Source: Bacillota bacterium (GTDB lineage Bacteria > Bacillota > Clostridia > Lutisporales > Lutisporaceae). Taken from it: a DNA stretch of 22,954 nucleotides. Made by a program: the position numbers and the translations under genes. Location: assembly GCA_023230985.1 (NCBI GenBank), contig JALNWH010000021.1:1-22954 (forward strand), in the 5' to 3' direction. Positions 15,470-22,954 of the stretch are shown here, in pieces. The notes beneath the pieces were generated by a model. It saw only the letters and a list, made by a program, of their open reading frames with translations, did not search any database and was not told where the DNA came from. The first letter of the stretch is position 1. Each line of letters begins with the position of its first letter.

Positions 15470-16145
15470 CTTTAATTACATACCCTACTCCTCTTATAGT
15501 CTGTATGATTTTTAAATCAAAAGGCTCTTCGATTTTTGTCCTTAGGTATCTTATATAAACATCAACGGCATTGGTTTCACCGGAGAAGTCATAACCCCAA
15601 ATTTTTTCAAGAATTGTTTCCCTGTCAAGGACTATATTTTTATTTTCTAATAAATAATGTAATAAATCAAATTCTCTTTTTGTTAGATATACAGGATTAC
15701 CCTTTACTTGTACATCTCTTTTTAAAGGGTCTAATTGTAAATCACCAATAATAAGATTGTTTTTTTCTACGGATTGATTACTGTAATTATTCTTTCTAAA
15801 TGCTGTTCTAATTCTAGCCAGCAATTCTTCTATGGCAAAGGGCTTTGTTATGTAATCATCGGCTCCGCCATCAAGCCCTGCTACTTTATCTACTACGGCA
15901 TCCCGCGCAGTAAGTAAAATGACAGGCACTTGAGAAAACTGCCGAATCCTTCTTAAGACTTCAATACCGTTTAATCCCGGCAGCATTATATCCAAAAGTA
16001 TAAGGTCAAAGGGCCGGGTTTTGGCCAATTCCAACCCATCCCTTCCGTTGAAAGCTTTATCTACTTCATATCCTTCATACCTAAGCTCCAGTTCAACAAA
16101 ACGTGCCAATTTTTCTTCGTCTTCAATTATCAGAATTCTCCTCAT
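15462..16145 (-). CDS. OmpR-family response regulator, 227 aa
   Basis: Receiver domain at 1-120 with IIEDEEKL (acidic pocket), Asp52 in LLDIMLPG as the phospho-acceptor, Thr79 in LLTARD and Lys101 in ITKPF. The C-terminal winged helix has LDPLKRDVQ, LTKREFDLLHYLLEN, then DVYIRYLRTKI and TIRGVGYVIKDE. I chose ATG at 16145 because AAGGTG lies 9 nt upstream. The GTG at 16157 would overlap that site. It overlaps the upstream DUF4342 gene by 23 nt and the kinase gene downstream by 8 nt, so all three form one operon. Targets are unknown but may include this operon. Confidence 0.95.
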   Translation of the reverse strand: MRRILIIEDEEKLARFVELELRYEGYEVDKAFNGRDGLELAKTRPFDLILLDIMLPGLNGIEVLRRIRQFSQVPVILLTARDAVVDKVAGLDGGADDYITKPFAIEELLARIRTAFRKNNYSNQSVEKNNLIIGDLQLDPLKRDVQVKGNPVYLTKREFDLLHYLLENKNIVLDRETILEKIWGYDFSGETNAVDVYIRYLRTKIEEPFDLKIIQTIRGVGYVIKDE

Positions 16146-16698
16146 TTGAATTTTCACCTTTAACTTCTTTCTTTAAGTTCTCTGCAACTTTGGCAGCTGA
16201 ATCCATTGCACGATTTATTCCGTCTTTGCCTAAATCCGGTCCTGCAAAGGAATATCTATAACCTAAGAACAGACCCAGTACCAAAAGAGGGACTATGATC
16301 CAGAATGCGAAACACAACCCGATTACTAATATGGTGACAGGGACTGAAATAGCATTGTTTCCATTTTTATCAACTTCAAAATGATTCCTGTTGCCTTTAC
16401 CTATCATTTTCCTGACCCATCTTGCAAAATCATGGATTGTTTCTCTAAAATGATGTCTTCTTTCATGTCTTTGCTCAAATCTTTTCCTTGCTTCACTGTC
16501 ATCCTTTTTTTTGTTATGAAAAGACTCTTTTGAATTATAATATCCTCCACCTTGGGGTGCCTCAACGCGATCTTTTTTTTCAAGGTTAATGATAGCTTCG
16601 AGAATATCGCCATTAGTCTCTTCCAAAGCTGTTTTTGCCTCATCATACGAGACATTTGCTCTTTGACGTAGTTTTTCTACTTGATCTAACGTTACCAT
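16123..16698 (-). CDS. DUF4342 protein with UBA-like domain and membrane segment, 191 aa
   Basis: Residues 1-45 form a UBA-like helical domain (VEKLRQRANVSYDEAKTALE, then NGDILEAIINLEKK), similar to the N-terminus of elongation factor Ts. A basic, hydrophilic linker follows (about 46-115). Residues 117-150 contain the hydrophobic stretch VPVTILVIGLCFAFWIIVPL, probably one or two membrane passes. The tail is acidic. Proteins of this type are common in Clostridia, and their function is not established. This one is first in the operon with the two-component system, overlapping the regulator start by 23 nt, which suggests that it is a membrane partner or output of that system. The ribosome site AGGAGG is strong. 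Confidence 0.82.
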   Translation of the reverse strand: MVTLDQVEKLRQRANVSYDEAKTALEETNGDILEAIINLEKKDRVEAPQGGGYYNSKESFHNKKKDDSEARKRFEQRHERRHHFRETIHDFARWVRKMIGKGNRNHFEVDKNGNNAISVPVTILVIGLCFAFWIIVPLLVLGLFLGYRYSFAGPDLGKDGINRAMDSAAKVAENLKKEVKGENSNEENSDN

Positions 16699-16729
16699 AA
16701 TATAACCTCCTGTTATTTAATATGGCTTA

Positions 16730-16757
16730 ATTATAGCAACACAACATTTAAAACAAA
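16730..16757 (-). promoter_or_regulatory. Candidate promoter of the DUF4342/two-component operon
   Basis: On the minus strand TTTGTT (16752-16757), 16 bp, perfect TATAAT (16730-16735), about 32 nt before the gene. Confidence 0.5.
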
Positions 16758-16954
16758 TATAATAAAGATTAAAATTTGATTAGAATTATATTAGATTTAT
16801 GCATCTCACTCACTTTTATACTAATCTCATTATAAAGTTACTTACTAATTGTGGCAAGCGGTAATCTTTAAGAGATTAAAATCCTGATTATTATGAGAAT
16901 TGAACCTTTCCAACTGATAGAAGCATATTTTATTTGATTTGATCGTTAAGAGAC

Positions 16955-17033
16955 AAGATACTTCAGTCACTATGTTCCTTCAGTATGACAAGTGTGATGA
17001 AAATGTCACTCTGAGCGATAGCGAAGAGTCTTA
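16955..17033. repeat. Degenerate palindromic repeat, second member
   Basis: The arm at 17005-17033 reads GTCACTCTGAGCG then GCGAAGAGTCTTA, nearly the arm consensus of the element at 467-611. A more diverged inverted arm lies at 16955-16990 (in reverse GTCATACTGAAGG). The rest of the 492-nt gap 16699-17190 holds the divergent promoter region and no other gene that I can support. Confidence 0.6.
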
Positions 17034-17190
17034 TTCCTCGAAAGTTCCAACTGTTACATAAAAGGATTTATTAAATAAATGGCGAATTATAATAGGAATA
17101 GTATTGGGGTATGCTCATGGCTGAAAAAGCAGGTTATATTAACATATTAAGCCGAATATAAAAGAATAAATAAAAGAAAGGAGTGGTTGT

Positions 17191-17973
17191 ATGAAGGCTA
17201 AAAATATAATAATTATAACATTAATTTTAATAATGATTCTATGGAGCAATGTATATGCAGCGGACGCACTTTATCGGTTTATGCATAATGACCACGATGC
17301 TTTAGTCTTAGGTGAGATAGTTCATATAGACGATAAGTATATCAGTTTGCGAGTAGAAAAAAGAATTATATCCACAAAAGACCTAAATGCAAACGCACCA
17401 AAGGAGCAGCATAAATTAGAAAATGTGGATATTTTGGTGCCTTATGAATATTCTTTTAATAAGATTGAAGGTAATAGTGAACGAATGGAGCCGGCAGTAG
17501 GCGATTATGCTCTCGTATCTTTGGAAAAAACATGAAGGGGATATAAAATTGCTTGGGGAGCATATAAGGTTGATAGTTTAGATTATAAGAATTTGTCTTT
17601 AATTTTGCCAAAGGATGCAAGTATTTATTTAATGATGGAAGCCGCTGCAATTAAAGCCTTTATAAATAGCGATGGAGAGATGACGGAATTTGCTTTTGAT
17701 GGGAGTACAAATACCGTTTATTCCGGTGATGAGGTAATATTTGATGGCAGTGAATTAGAAGAAAGCTCGGCAACGGAAGAAGAAATAAATGAACCTGAGG
17801 AAAATATCAGTAATGGCAAAGCAAGTTCTATTGGAATAATAGGCGGGGCAGATGGTCCCACAGCAGTTTTTTTAGCAGGGAAGCTATCAAAGGCATTGAT
17901 AGTGCCGGTTATTATCTATACTATAGCAACTTTAGGTATTGGTTTTGCCATAGGATATTTTATAAGGAAATAA
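17191..17973 (+). CDS. Exported, C-terminally anchored protein with one in-frame TGA (possible selenoprotein), 260 aa
   Basis: Residues 1-23 are a signal peptide ending VYA. The exported part carries LYRFMHNDHDALVLGEIVHI and VGDYALVSLEKT, then TGA at codon 115 (17533-17535), then RGYKIAWGAYKVDS in the same frame to a TAA at 17971-17973. An acidic linker follows (about 188-210). The motif IGIIGGADGPTAVFLAGK (GGADGPT at 218-224) matches a signature of Na+-transporting decarboxylase beta subunits. A final membrane helix covers about 231-257. Function is unknown. No stop other than the TGA interrupts it, and a SECIS-like hairpin follows. Either Sec is inserted, or a codon such as GGA became TGA and the gene is broken. 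The ribosome site GAAAGGAG is good. Confidence 0.7.
17550..17562 (+). promoter_or_regulatory. SECIS-like hairpin after the second in-frame TGA
   Basis: TGCTT (17550-17554) pairs with GAGCA (17558-17562), one G-U pair included, around a GGG loop (17555-17557). The loop is 19 nt after the TGA. TATA on each side could extend the stem past a bulge. The geometry resembles the MGMT hairpin, but five pairs is a short stem. Confidence 0.4.
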
Positions 17974-18030
17974 GCAGAGAATATCTTTGCCGATTTGAAA
18001 CTATTATCCCGAGGCCTTTTCTACTTACAT

Positions 18031-18145
18031 GTCATCCTGAGGCTATACAATTTGTCATCCTGAGGCTATACAATTTGTCATCCTGAGGCTTTAGCCGAAG
18101 GATCTTTCCGACAGATAATAAGTTCTTTACTTCGCTCCGAGTGAC
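18031..18145. repeat. Third palindromic repeat, with a tandem 23-nt duplication of one arm
   Basis: A 23-nt unit starting GTCATCCTGAGGC and ending CAATTT occurs at 18031-18053 and 18054-18076, identical, and again in part at 18077-18090. The third copy continues as TTTAGCCGAAGGATCTT. The inverted partner lies at 18117-18145 (in reverse GTCACTCGGAGCGAAGT). It belongs to the same family as the elements at 467-611 and 16955-17033. Confidence 0.75.
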
Positions 18146-18174
18146 AAATCTACTGTATACTTAGAGCGAATTAT

Positions 18175-18203
18175 TTGCTATTAATTAAGAATTTTGGTAT
18201 GGT
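18175..18203 (+). promoter_or_regulatory. Candidate promoter of queG
   Basis: TTGCTA (18175-18180), 17 bp, TATGGT (18198-18203), about 30 nt before the ATG. Confidence 0.45.
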
Positions 18204-18233
18204 AGGGTAAATATAAAAAGTGGAGAAGTTCAG

Positions 18234-19121
18234 ATGAAAAAAGAACTTATCGAGTTTTGTAAAGCCAATAATATTGAGTATGTGGGGATAGCGAATCTTG
18301 GACCCTATGAAGATTTTGGCGATGTGTGGAAGAAGCAAATCGAAAAAGGCCATTTAACCGGTTTTGAAGAAAAAGAATTTGAAAAAAGAATAAATCCGAC
18401 CTTAACAATGTCCAACATCAAATCTATAATTGTATGTCTTTTTCCTTACTATGTTGGGACGTTCGAGGAGGCTAATTTATCAAAATATGTATATTCTACT
18501 GATTATCATATTATAATCAAAAAAAAGCTTGAAATAATAGGCCAATACTTAAAAGATAATTTAAAAAACTTTGAATATAAGGCTTATATAGATACAGGCC
18601 CATTAAGTGACAGGTATTTGGCTTATAAAGCGGGCTTAGGTTTTCGAGGCATAAATGGTCACATTATTAATGATAAATATGGCTCTTACGTATTTATAGG
18701 ATATATATTAAGTAATTATCCCTTTGAACCTGATAAGCCCGATGATAGAACATGTATGAAATGCTATAAATGCATGGATAATTGCCTAGGCCAATGTATT
18801 ACAGGCGATGGCACAATAAATCCTTTGAAATGTAAATCTTATTTAACTCAGAAAAAAGGTGAATTAAAATTAAGTGAGATTGGGATATTGAGGAGAAATC
18901 ACCTAGTGTGGGGTTGCGATACATGCCAAGATGTATGCCCGCATAATAAAAATATAGATAAAACGCCAATTGAAGAATTCAAAACAAATCTTATTTATAA
19001 TATTGATTGTGATGAAATAACCAATATATCTCATAAAGATTTTAATAAGAAATATGGAGATCGTTCTTTTAGTTGGAGGGGTAAAAAAGTTTTAATAAGG
19101 AATTGTGAAGTATTTATTTAA
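18234..19121 (+). CDS. queG: Epoxyqueuosine reductase-like iron-sulfur protein, 295 aa
   Basis: QueG reduces epoxyqueuosine to queuosine in tRNA with cobalamin and two [4Fe-4S] clusters. The N-terminal DUF1730 cobalamin part ends in YIDTGPLSDRYLAYKAGLGF; Asp120 is the expected acid. Cluster ligands are Cys174, 177, 180 and 184, then Cys200, 228, 231 and 235, the complete 2x[4Fe-4S] pattern. Two deviations are seen: the usual Pro after Cys184 is Leu, and an additional Cys188 is present. At 295 residues it lacks the C-terminal HEAT-like part of the longer proteobacterial form, which is usual for the short Firmicute type. A related reductase with another substrate is possible. No other queuosine gene is near. 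The ribosome site GGAGAAG lies before the ATG. Confidence 0.85.
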   Translation: MKKELIEFCKANNIEYVGIANLGPYEDFGDVWKKQIEKGHLTGFEEKEFEKRINPTLTMSNIKSIIVCLFPYYVGTFEEANLSKYVYSTDYHIIIKKKLEIIGQYLKDNLKNFEYKAYIDTGPLSDRYLAYKAGLGFRGINGHIINDKYGSYVFIGYILSNYPFEPDKPDDRTCMKCYKCMDNCLGQCITGDGTINPLKCKSYLTQKKGELKLSEIGILRRNHLVWGCDTCQDVCPHNKNIDKTPIEEFKTNLIYNIDCDEITNISHKDFNKKYGDRSFSWRGKKVLIRNCEVFI

Positions 19122-19324
19122 AGCTAATATTTTACTTACACCAAATATATTTTTCTGAATATAAAGGATATTTAAGTTGATTAACGAATTATACAAGGAT
19201 TATAATAATTCTGCAATATCATTAAAAATTAATAAAAGATGAATGTAAAGACCATTTTTGGTAATGTTATGTAGAGATTCTATGCTCAATTTAGAAATGT
19301 AAGAATATATCGGAGTGAGATGGT

Positions 19325-20809
19325 ATGATAGGTAAAATTAATAAAAGCAAAATAGCAGTGCTTATTCTAATAATAACCATATTATTATCATACCTATCTA
19401 TTTGTTTTGTATATTCTGATAATGATTGCGGGGACTCTTTTTTATTTTTAGGGAATAAAAACGTTGCCCCTGTAGTTTATGAAGAAAATGGCGTAGCAAA
19501 GGGTGTAATGGTTGATATAACTAAGGCATTATGTAAAAAAGCAGGATGTAATGTTGAAATTAAGGCAATGAATTGGGAAGAAGCGCAAAAGAAAGTGGAA
19601 CTGGGAGAAGCCGATGCGATTATTCATATCAACCCAAGCCCGGAAAGGGAAGAAGTATTTGACTTCTCTGACATTATACTGAAGTCAGAATTTTGCATAT
19701 TTAAAAAAAGTGGAAATAACTATATAAATAATGTTGCAGACTTAAAAGATAAAGAAGTAGGAGTAGAAGTCGGAGGTTATCCTTATCATTTGTTAAAGAG
19801 TTATTATGGAATCAATATTGTTACCATAAAGAATTGGTATACCGGTTTTGAAATGATTGAGTCCGGGGATCTTGATGCAATTGTTGTGGATAAATGGGTA
19901 GGAGAGTATGAACTTGCTAAAAACAGGATAAAGGGTATTGTAATAGCGGAAGACCCTATTGAAATAAGATATTCCAGAATAGCTGTAAAAAAAGGTAATG
20001 AAGAATTACTTAATAAAATAAATACCGGACTAAAAAAGATAAAATCTGATGGTTCAATGACTGAGATAATCGATAAATGGCAAGGGAAAAAAGTAGTTTA
20101 TTATACAGAAGAGGGAATCAGGAATACAGTATTGTACGGAATCATTTTTGTTTTGATTATTTTCCTATCGCTTACCATATACTGGATAATGAGTTTTAAA
20201 AAACTTAATAAAAGTTTGGAGCAAAGTGTTGTTAAAAGAACACGTGAACTTAACGATGCCAATGAGAAGCTTCGAAGGGTAAATGAAGAGTTAGAAAAAA
20301 TTTCAGCTATTGACGGGCTTACAAGTATACCCAATAGAAGGTGTTTTGACGAAACATTTACCAAAGAGTGGGGAATTAGCAAAAGGGAGAAGCAGCCTTT
20401 GGCATTAATAATGATAGATATAGATAAATTTAAGATATTTAATGATACCTATGGACATTTAACAGGTGACGAATGTTTAAAGATTGTTGCTAAAGTAATA
20501 AAAAATTCTTTAAAGCGCCCCGGAGATTTTATTGCACGTTTTGGCGGTGAGGAGTTTGTGGTTTTATTATATAATACAACAGAAGAAGGAGCTACGATAA
20601 TAGCTGAAGAAATAAGGAAAAGTATAGAAGATTTGGGTATAGAGAATAAAGGAATAGACTCTGTTATTACAGTAAGTTTAGGTGTTGCTGCAGTGATTCC
20701 AAGTAAAAGTAATGAACCTCAAGACCTTATAAACTTAGCTGATCGAGCTATGTATAAAGCGAAGGAATTGGGAAGAAATATGGTAGTAAATGCAAGCTCC
20801 ATAGTGTGA
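19325..20809 (+). CDS. Solute-binding-domain diguanylate cyclase, 494 aa
   Basis: An N-terminal signal or anchor helix (about 9-31) is followed by a family 3 periplasmic-type binding domain at about 35-260: DITKALCKKAGCNVEI, EADAIIHINPSPERE, DFSDIILKSEFCIF and DKWQGKK. A membrane helix (about 271-293) and a coiled coil (about 298-330) connect to the GGDEF domain. The signature GGEEF is at 407-411 and the inhibitory RxxD site at 398-401. The protein would bind a small ligand, perhaps an amino acid, outside the cell and set cyclic di-GMP production inside. It converges with the PII-like gene with 4 nt between the stops and no terminator. The ribosome site GGAGTGAG is good. Confidence 0.93.
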   Translation: MIGKINKSKIAVLILIITILLSYLSICFVYSDNDCGDSFLFLGNKNVAPVVYEENGVAKGVMVDITKALCKKAGCNVEIKAMNWEEAQKKVELGEADAIIHINPSPEREEVFDFSDIILKSEFCIFKKSGNNYINNVADLKDKEVGVEVGGYPYHLLKSYYGINIVTIKNWYTGFEMIESGDLDAIVVDKWVGEYELAKNRIKGIVIAEDPIEIRYSRIAVKKGNEELLNKINTGLKKIKSDGSMTEIIDKWQGKKVVYYTEEGIRNTVLYGIIFVLIIFLSLTIYWIMSFKKLNKSLEQSVVKRTRELNDANEKLRRVNEELEKISAIDGLTSIPNRRCFDETFTKEWGISKREKQPLALIMIDIDKFKIFNDTYGHLTGDECLKIVAKVIKNSLKRPGDFIARFGGEEFVVLLYNTTEEGATIIAEEIRKSIEDLGIENKGIDSVITVSLGVAAVIPSKSNEPQDLINLADRAMYKAKELGRNMVVNASSIV

Positions 20810-20813
20810 AATG

Positions 20814-21479
20814 CTAATCTTTATATAAACCAATAGCCTTATTTACCTCCATGACGAATATAATCCCGCAACCGGGTTTACTAATATTCAATCTTTTTTC
20901 TATAGCATCAACAATAGATTCCGTTTTTTCGGTTTTTGACAATATCATGACTATGTCTTTTTCCGGTTCTATTTTAATATTAAACAGTACTGCTTTTTCC
21001 TGTGTACCTGTGCCTCTGCCGTGGATTACCGTTCCTCCTGTTGAACCTTCAGATTCTGCTGCTTCCAATACATCTTCGGATAATCCTTTGTCAACAATAG
21101 TAAAGATACATTCATAATTCATTTTATTAGCACCTCTCATTTCTTTGTTTGATTCATATTTCAAATTGTTTAATTTTATACAATATTTTAATGGCATTGA
21201 AAAAGCAATACCATGGCCGGGCTTGTCTAGATTAAACTGTTTTGTTATTGCCTCGTAAAACGCATCTTCTTTTTCTTCATCGATAATAGTTATAAATATT
21301 TCTTTTCTGATATCCAAAGCACCTAAAACATTTAGCCAATCAGTGCTTACCGTGCCTTTGCCGAGAAAAATAGTACCTTCGTAGCATCCAAAATTCTTCG
21401 ATAACTCCAATGCTTTACTGCCCTTTCCAAAGTCTAAAATACAACTGAAAAGCGTATAATTTTTCTTAATTTGTTTCAT
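20814..21479 (-). CDS. Tandem PII-like protein, 221 aa
   Basis: Two PII-like (GlnB-fold) halves in one chain: about 1-107 (YTLFSCILDFGKGSKAL, then KEIFITIIDEE and PGHGIAFSMPL) and about 118-221 (CIFTIVDKGLSEDVLEAAES, then GRGTGTQEKAVLFNIKIEPE and KPGCGIIFVMEV). The GRGT loop and the PGxGI ending are usual for PII-like proteins next to DUF1538 genes. The canonical uridylylation Tyr loop is not seen. PII proteins sense nucleotides and gate transporters, so this one probably regulates its neighbour. Its start overlaps the end of the DUF1538 gene by 14 nt, and its AGGAGG site lies in that gene's end, so the two are co-translated. Confidence 0.85.
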   Translation of the reverse strand: MKQIKKNYTLFSCILDFGKGSKALELSKNFGCYEGTIFLGKGTVSTDWLNVLGALDIRKEIFITIIDEEKEDAFYEAITKQFNLDKPGHGIAFSMPLKYCIKLNNLKYESNKEMRGANKMNYECIFTIVDKGLSEDVLEAAESEGSTGGTVIHGRGTGTQEKAVLFNIKIEPEKDIVMILSKTEKTESIVDAIEKRLNISKPGCGIIFVMEVNKAIGLYKD

Positions 21480-22954
21480 GTTTTAAAACCTCCTTTTTAC
21501 CGGCTTTAATTTTAAACAGTATTCCTAAAAGCTGTATTGCTACCAAAGGGGTCATAGCTACCATAGCGATAACACCAAAACCGTCTATCAGCACATTAGC
21601 CGATGGTATGGCATTAGCAGCCCCTTGGGCAAAAGCCAAAATAAAAGTAGCTGTCATAGGTCCCGAGGCTACTCCTCCGGAATCATAAGCAATACCTACA
21701 AATATGGGGGGCACCCTATAGGAGAGAAAAGCAGCAAAAGCAAATCCCGGTAATAGAAAATGCCAAAGCTTCAGAGCCGGTATCATGATTCTGAGCATGG
21801 AAGCACATACAGCAAAAGCAATACCTATGGACAAAGTGATTAAAATTACCTTTCTTTTTATATGTCCTGCTGTGACTTCTTCCACCTGCTCAGTGAGCAC
21901 GTATACTGCAGGTTCGGCTAAAACAATTACCATTCCTAATAAAAAACCGATAACAGGTAAAGCCCAAGGATGGAGTTTTGCAATATTTTCACCCAATACT
22001 CTTCCTACCTCCATAAACCCGGCATTAACCCCTACCAAAAATAAAGTAAGGCCGATAAAAGAAAATAACAATCCTTTTAAAATAGAATTCTTATGCTTTT
22101 TACTAAGTTTAAATCTATATTTATCAAAAATCAAAAATAAAGTGAGCAAAGGCAATATAGTATATATGGATTCCTTAAAAAACTGGGGAATTGCTTCCAT
22201 ATAAGGCCCTAAAATGCCTACGTTCGGTGTAAAAGACTCCATATAAACTTCCATATGCTTTAGTTTTTTAATTATTCCCATGGCTAATATTGCGATTATT
22301 GGACCGGCAGATGCAAGACCAACCATGCCAAAGCTGTCTTCCTCTGTTGTTTTACCGCCTTTTAGACGGGATACTCCATAACCCAAGGCAAGTATAAAGG
22401 GAGTTGTCATAGATCCGGTCGTGGCTCCGGACGCATCTACTGAAAAGGCGAGAAATTCTTCCGAAGCCCACAGGCCGAGGATAAGTATTATAAAGTATGA
22501 AAAAGTAAATATTTTATTAAGAGGAAAACCTTTAATAATTCTTATCAGACCTATTGCTACCAAAAATCCCACACCTATGGAAACAACAATTAAAAAAAGG
22601 AAACCCGGTACAACACCGCCTGTTGCTAAACCTACCTGTCTGGCCAATATCTGTAAGTCAGGTTCTGCCGCATTTATAAGAAAACCCAGTATGAAGCCAA
22701 GGATTCCCACTAAGTACATTTTATTTGTCTTAAATATGGTTTCACCCATAAGACCTCCGATTTCTACAATGCCTATATGAGCACCAAAGAGAAAAATTCC
22801 CAAACCCAAAGTAACACATACGGCACCTATTAAAAATCTTATAAACATATTTGTTTCTATGGGGATTACTGTAAACCTCAATACAACAACTAAAGCTGTA
22901 ACAGGTAAAACAGATAGGGATACTTCTTTTAGTTTTTGCAAAAGTATGTTCAAA
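21466..22954 (-). CDS. DUF1538 membrane protein, about 495 aa, start at or beyond the window edge
   Basis: About twelve hydrophobic segments in two internal repeats. The first has FLFGAHIGIVEIGGLMGE, AAEPDLQILARQV and GATTGSMTTPFILALG; the second has FLVGVNAGFMEVGRVLGE, LAEPAVYVLTEQVEEV and GVASGPMTATFILAFA. This is the DUF1538 family, presumed transporters whose substrate is not established. The repeated Gly-Ser/Thr-rich and acidic motifs probably lie in the membrane core. The first codon seen is TTG at 22953, giving MNILLQKLKEV, a plausible start, but the frame could continue past the edge. A tandem PII-like gene follows with overlap. Confidence 0.9.
   Translation of the reverse strand, partial: LNILLQKLKEVSLSVLPVTALVVVLRFTVIPIETNMFIRFLIGAVCVTLGLGIFLFGAHIGIVEIGGLMGETIFKTNKMYLVGILGFILGFLINAAEPDLQILARQVGLATGGVVPGFLFLIVVSIGVGFLVAIGLIRIIKGFPLNKIFTFSYFIILILGLWASEEFLAFSVDASGATTGSMTTPFILALGYGVSRLKGGKTTEEDSFGMVGLASAGPIIAILAMGIIKKLKHMEVYMESFTPNVGILGPYMEAIPQFFKESIYTILPLLTLFLIFDKYRFKLSKKHKNSILKGLLFSFIGLTLFLVGVNAGFMEVGRVLGENIAKLHPWALPVIGFLLGMVIVLAEPAVYVLTEQVEEVTAGHIKRKVILITLSIGIAFAVCASMLRIMIPALKLWHFLLPGFAFAAFLSYRVPPIFVGIAYDSGGVASGPMTATFILAFAQGAANAIPSANVLIDGFGVIAMVAMTPLVAIQLLGILFKIKAGKKEVLKHETN

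Noticed and set aside
16146..16157. GTG start of the response regulator
   Set aside because: ATG at 16145 has a ribosome site at good spacing that the GTG would overlap, and it gives the normal receiver start.
17117..17161. 14-codon ORF before the TGA-interrupted gene
   Set aside because: No convincing ribosome site and no recognisable sequence.
18031..18090. CRISPR array
   Set aside because: Units are directly joined without spacers and form part of a palindromic element.
20807..20809. Stop TGA of the solute-binding GGDEF gene as another Sec codon
   Set aside because: The protein already has a complete GGDEF domain, and the sequence after it soon stops and enters the convergent gene.
1..22954. 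TGA read as Trp (genetic code 4) in the entire genome
   Set aside because: Trp is encoded by TGG throughout, and TGA serves as the natural stop of several genes (for example at 3157, 16123 and 20807).

Overview
The window is AT-rich DNA from a low-GC Gram-positive anaerobe, most likely a member of the Clostridia. The evidence is strong AGGAGG ribosome binding sites, a T-box leader, genes typical of Firmicutes (DegV, UPF0748 hydrolase, DUF4342, DUF1538), and an FdrA/DUF1116/PucR-type oxamate-purine catabolism end at the left edge. The genus cannot be fixed from this sequence.

Layout. 1-458: the end of an operon carrying the C-terminus of a DUF1116 (YlbE/AllG-type) protein and a small protein that corresponds only to the C-terminal tail of FdrA. 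467-611: a MITE-like palindromic element. 874-2574: a PucR-family regulator. 2629-3159: an O6-methylguanine-DNA methyltransferase whose catalytic cysteine codon is TGA, followed by a hairpin that fits a bacterial SECIS element. 3217-4470 (minus): a secreted UPF0748 hydrolase. 4712-6129: a tautomerase plus a fold-III PLP decarboxylase. 6173-7833: a tryptophan T-box leader with two antiterminator/terminator modules, a short Trp-containing ORF, and a lone trpB. 7968-10163: topB. 10191-10553 (minus): a VOC protein. 10791-11993: a membrane GGDEF cyclase. 12110-12961: DegV. 12962-13909 (minus): an NMO/FabK-like flavoprotein with a FapR-like operator. 13991-16698 (minus): an overlapping DUF4342, response regulator and histidine kinase operon. 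17191-17973: an exported, membrane-anchored protein interrupted by one in-frame TGA, again followed by a SECIS-like hairpin. 18234-19121: QueG. 19325-20809: a solute-binding-domain GGDEF cyclase. 20814-22953 (minus): a tandem PII-like protein and a DUF1538 membrane protein.

The most important observation is that two reading frames are each interrupted by a single TGA and continue as family-consistent sequence. The MGMT case falls exactly on the alkyl-acceptor cysteine of the PCHRVI motif, so a selenocysteine enzyme is the best reading. The second case is less certain because Cys is not known to be conserved there. Conventional annotation would truncate or split both genes. No sel genes lie in the window, so selenium use by the organism is inferred.

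Other noteworthy parts are the doubled T-box decision module under one UGG specifier, the free-standing FdrA tail, the likely fatty-acid operator in front of the NMO/FabK gene, and three related palindromic repeats between genes.
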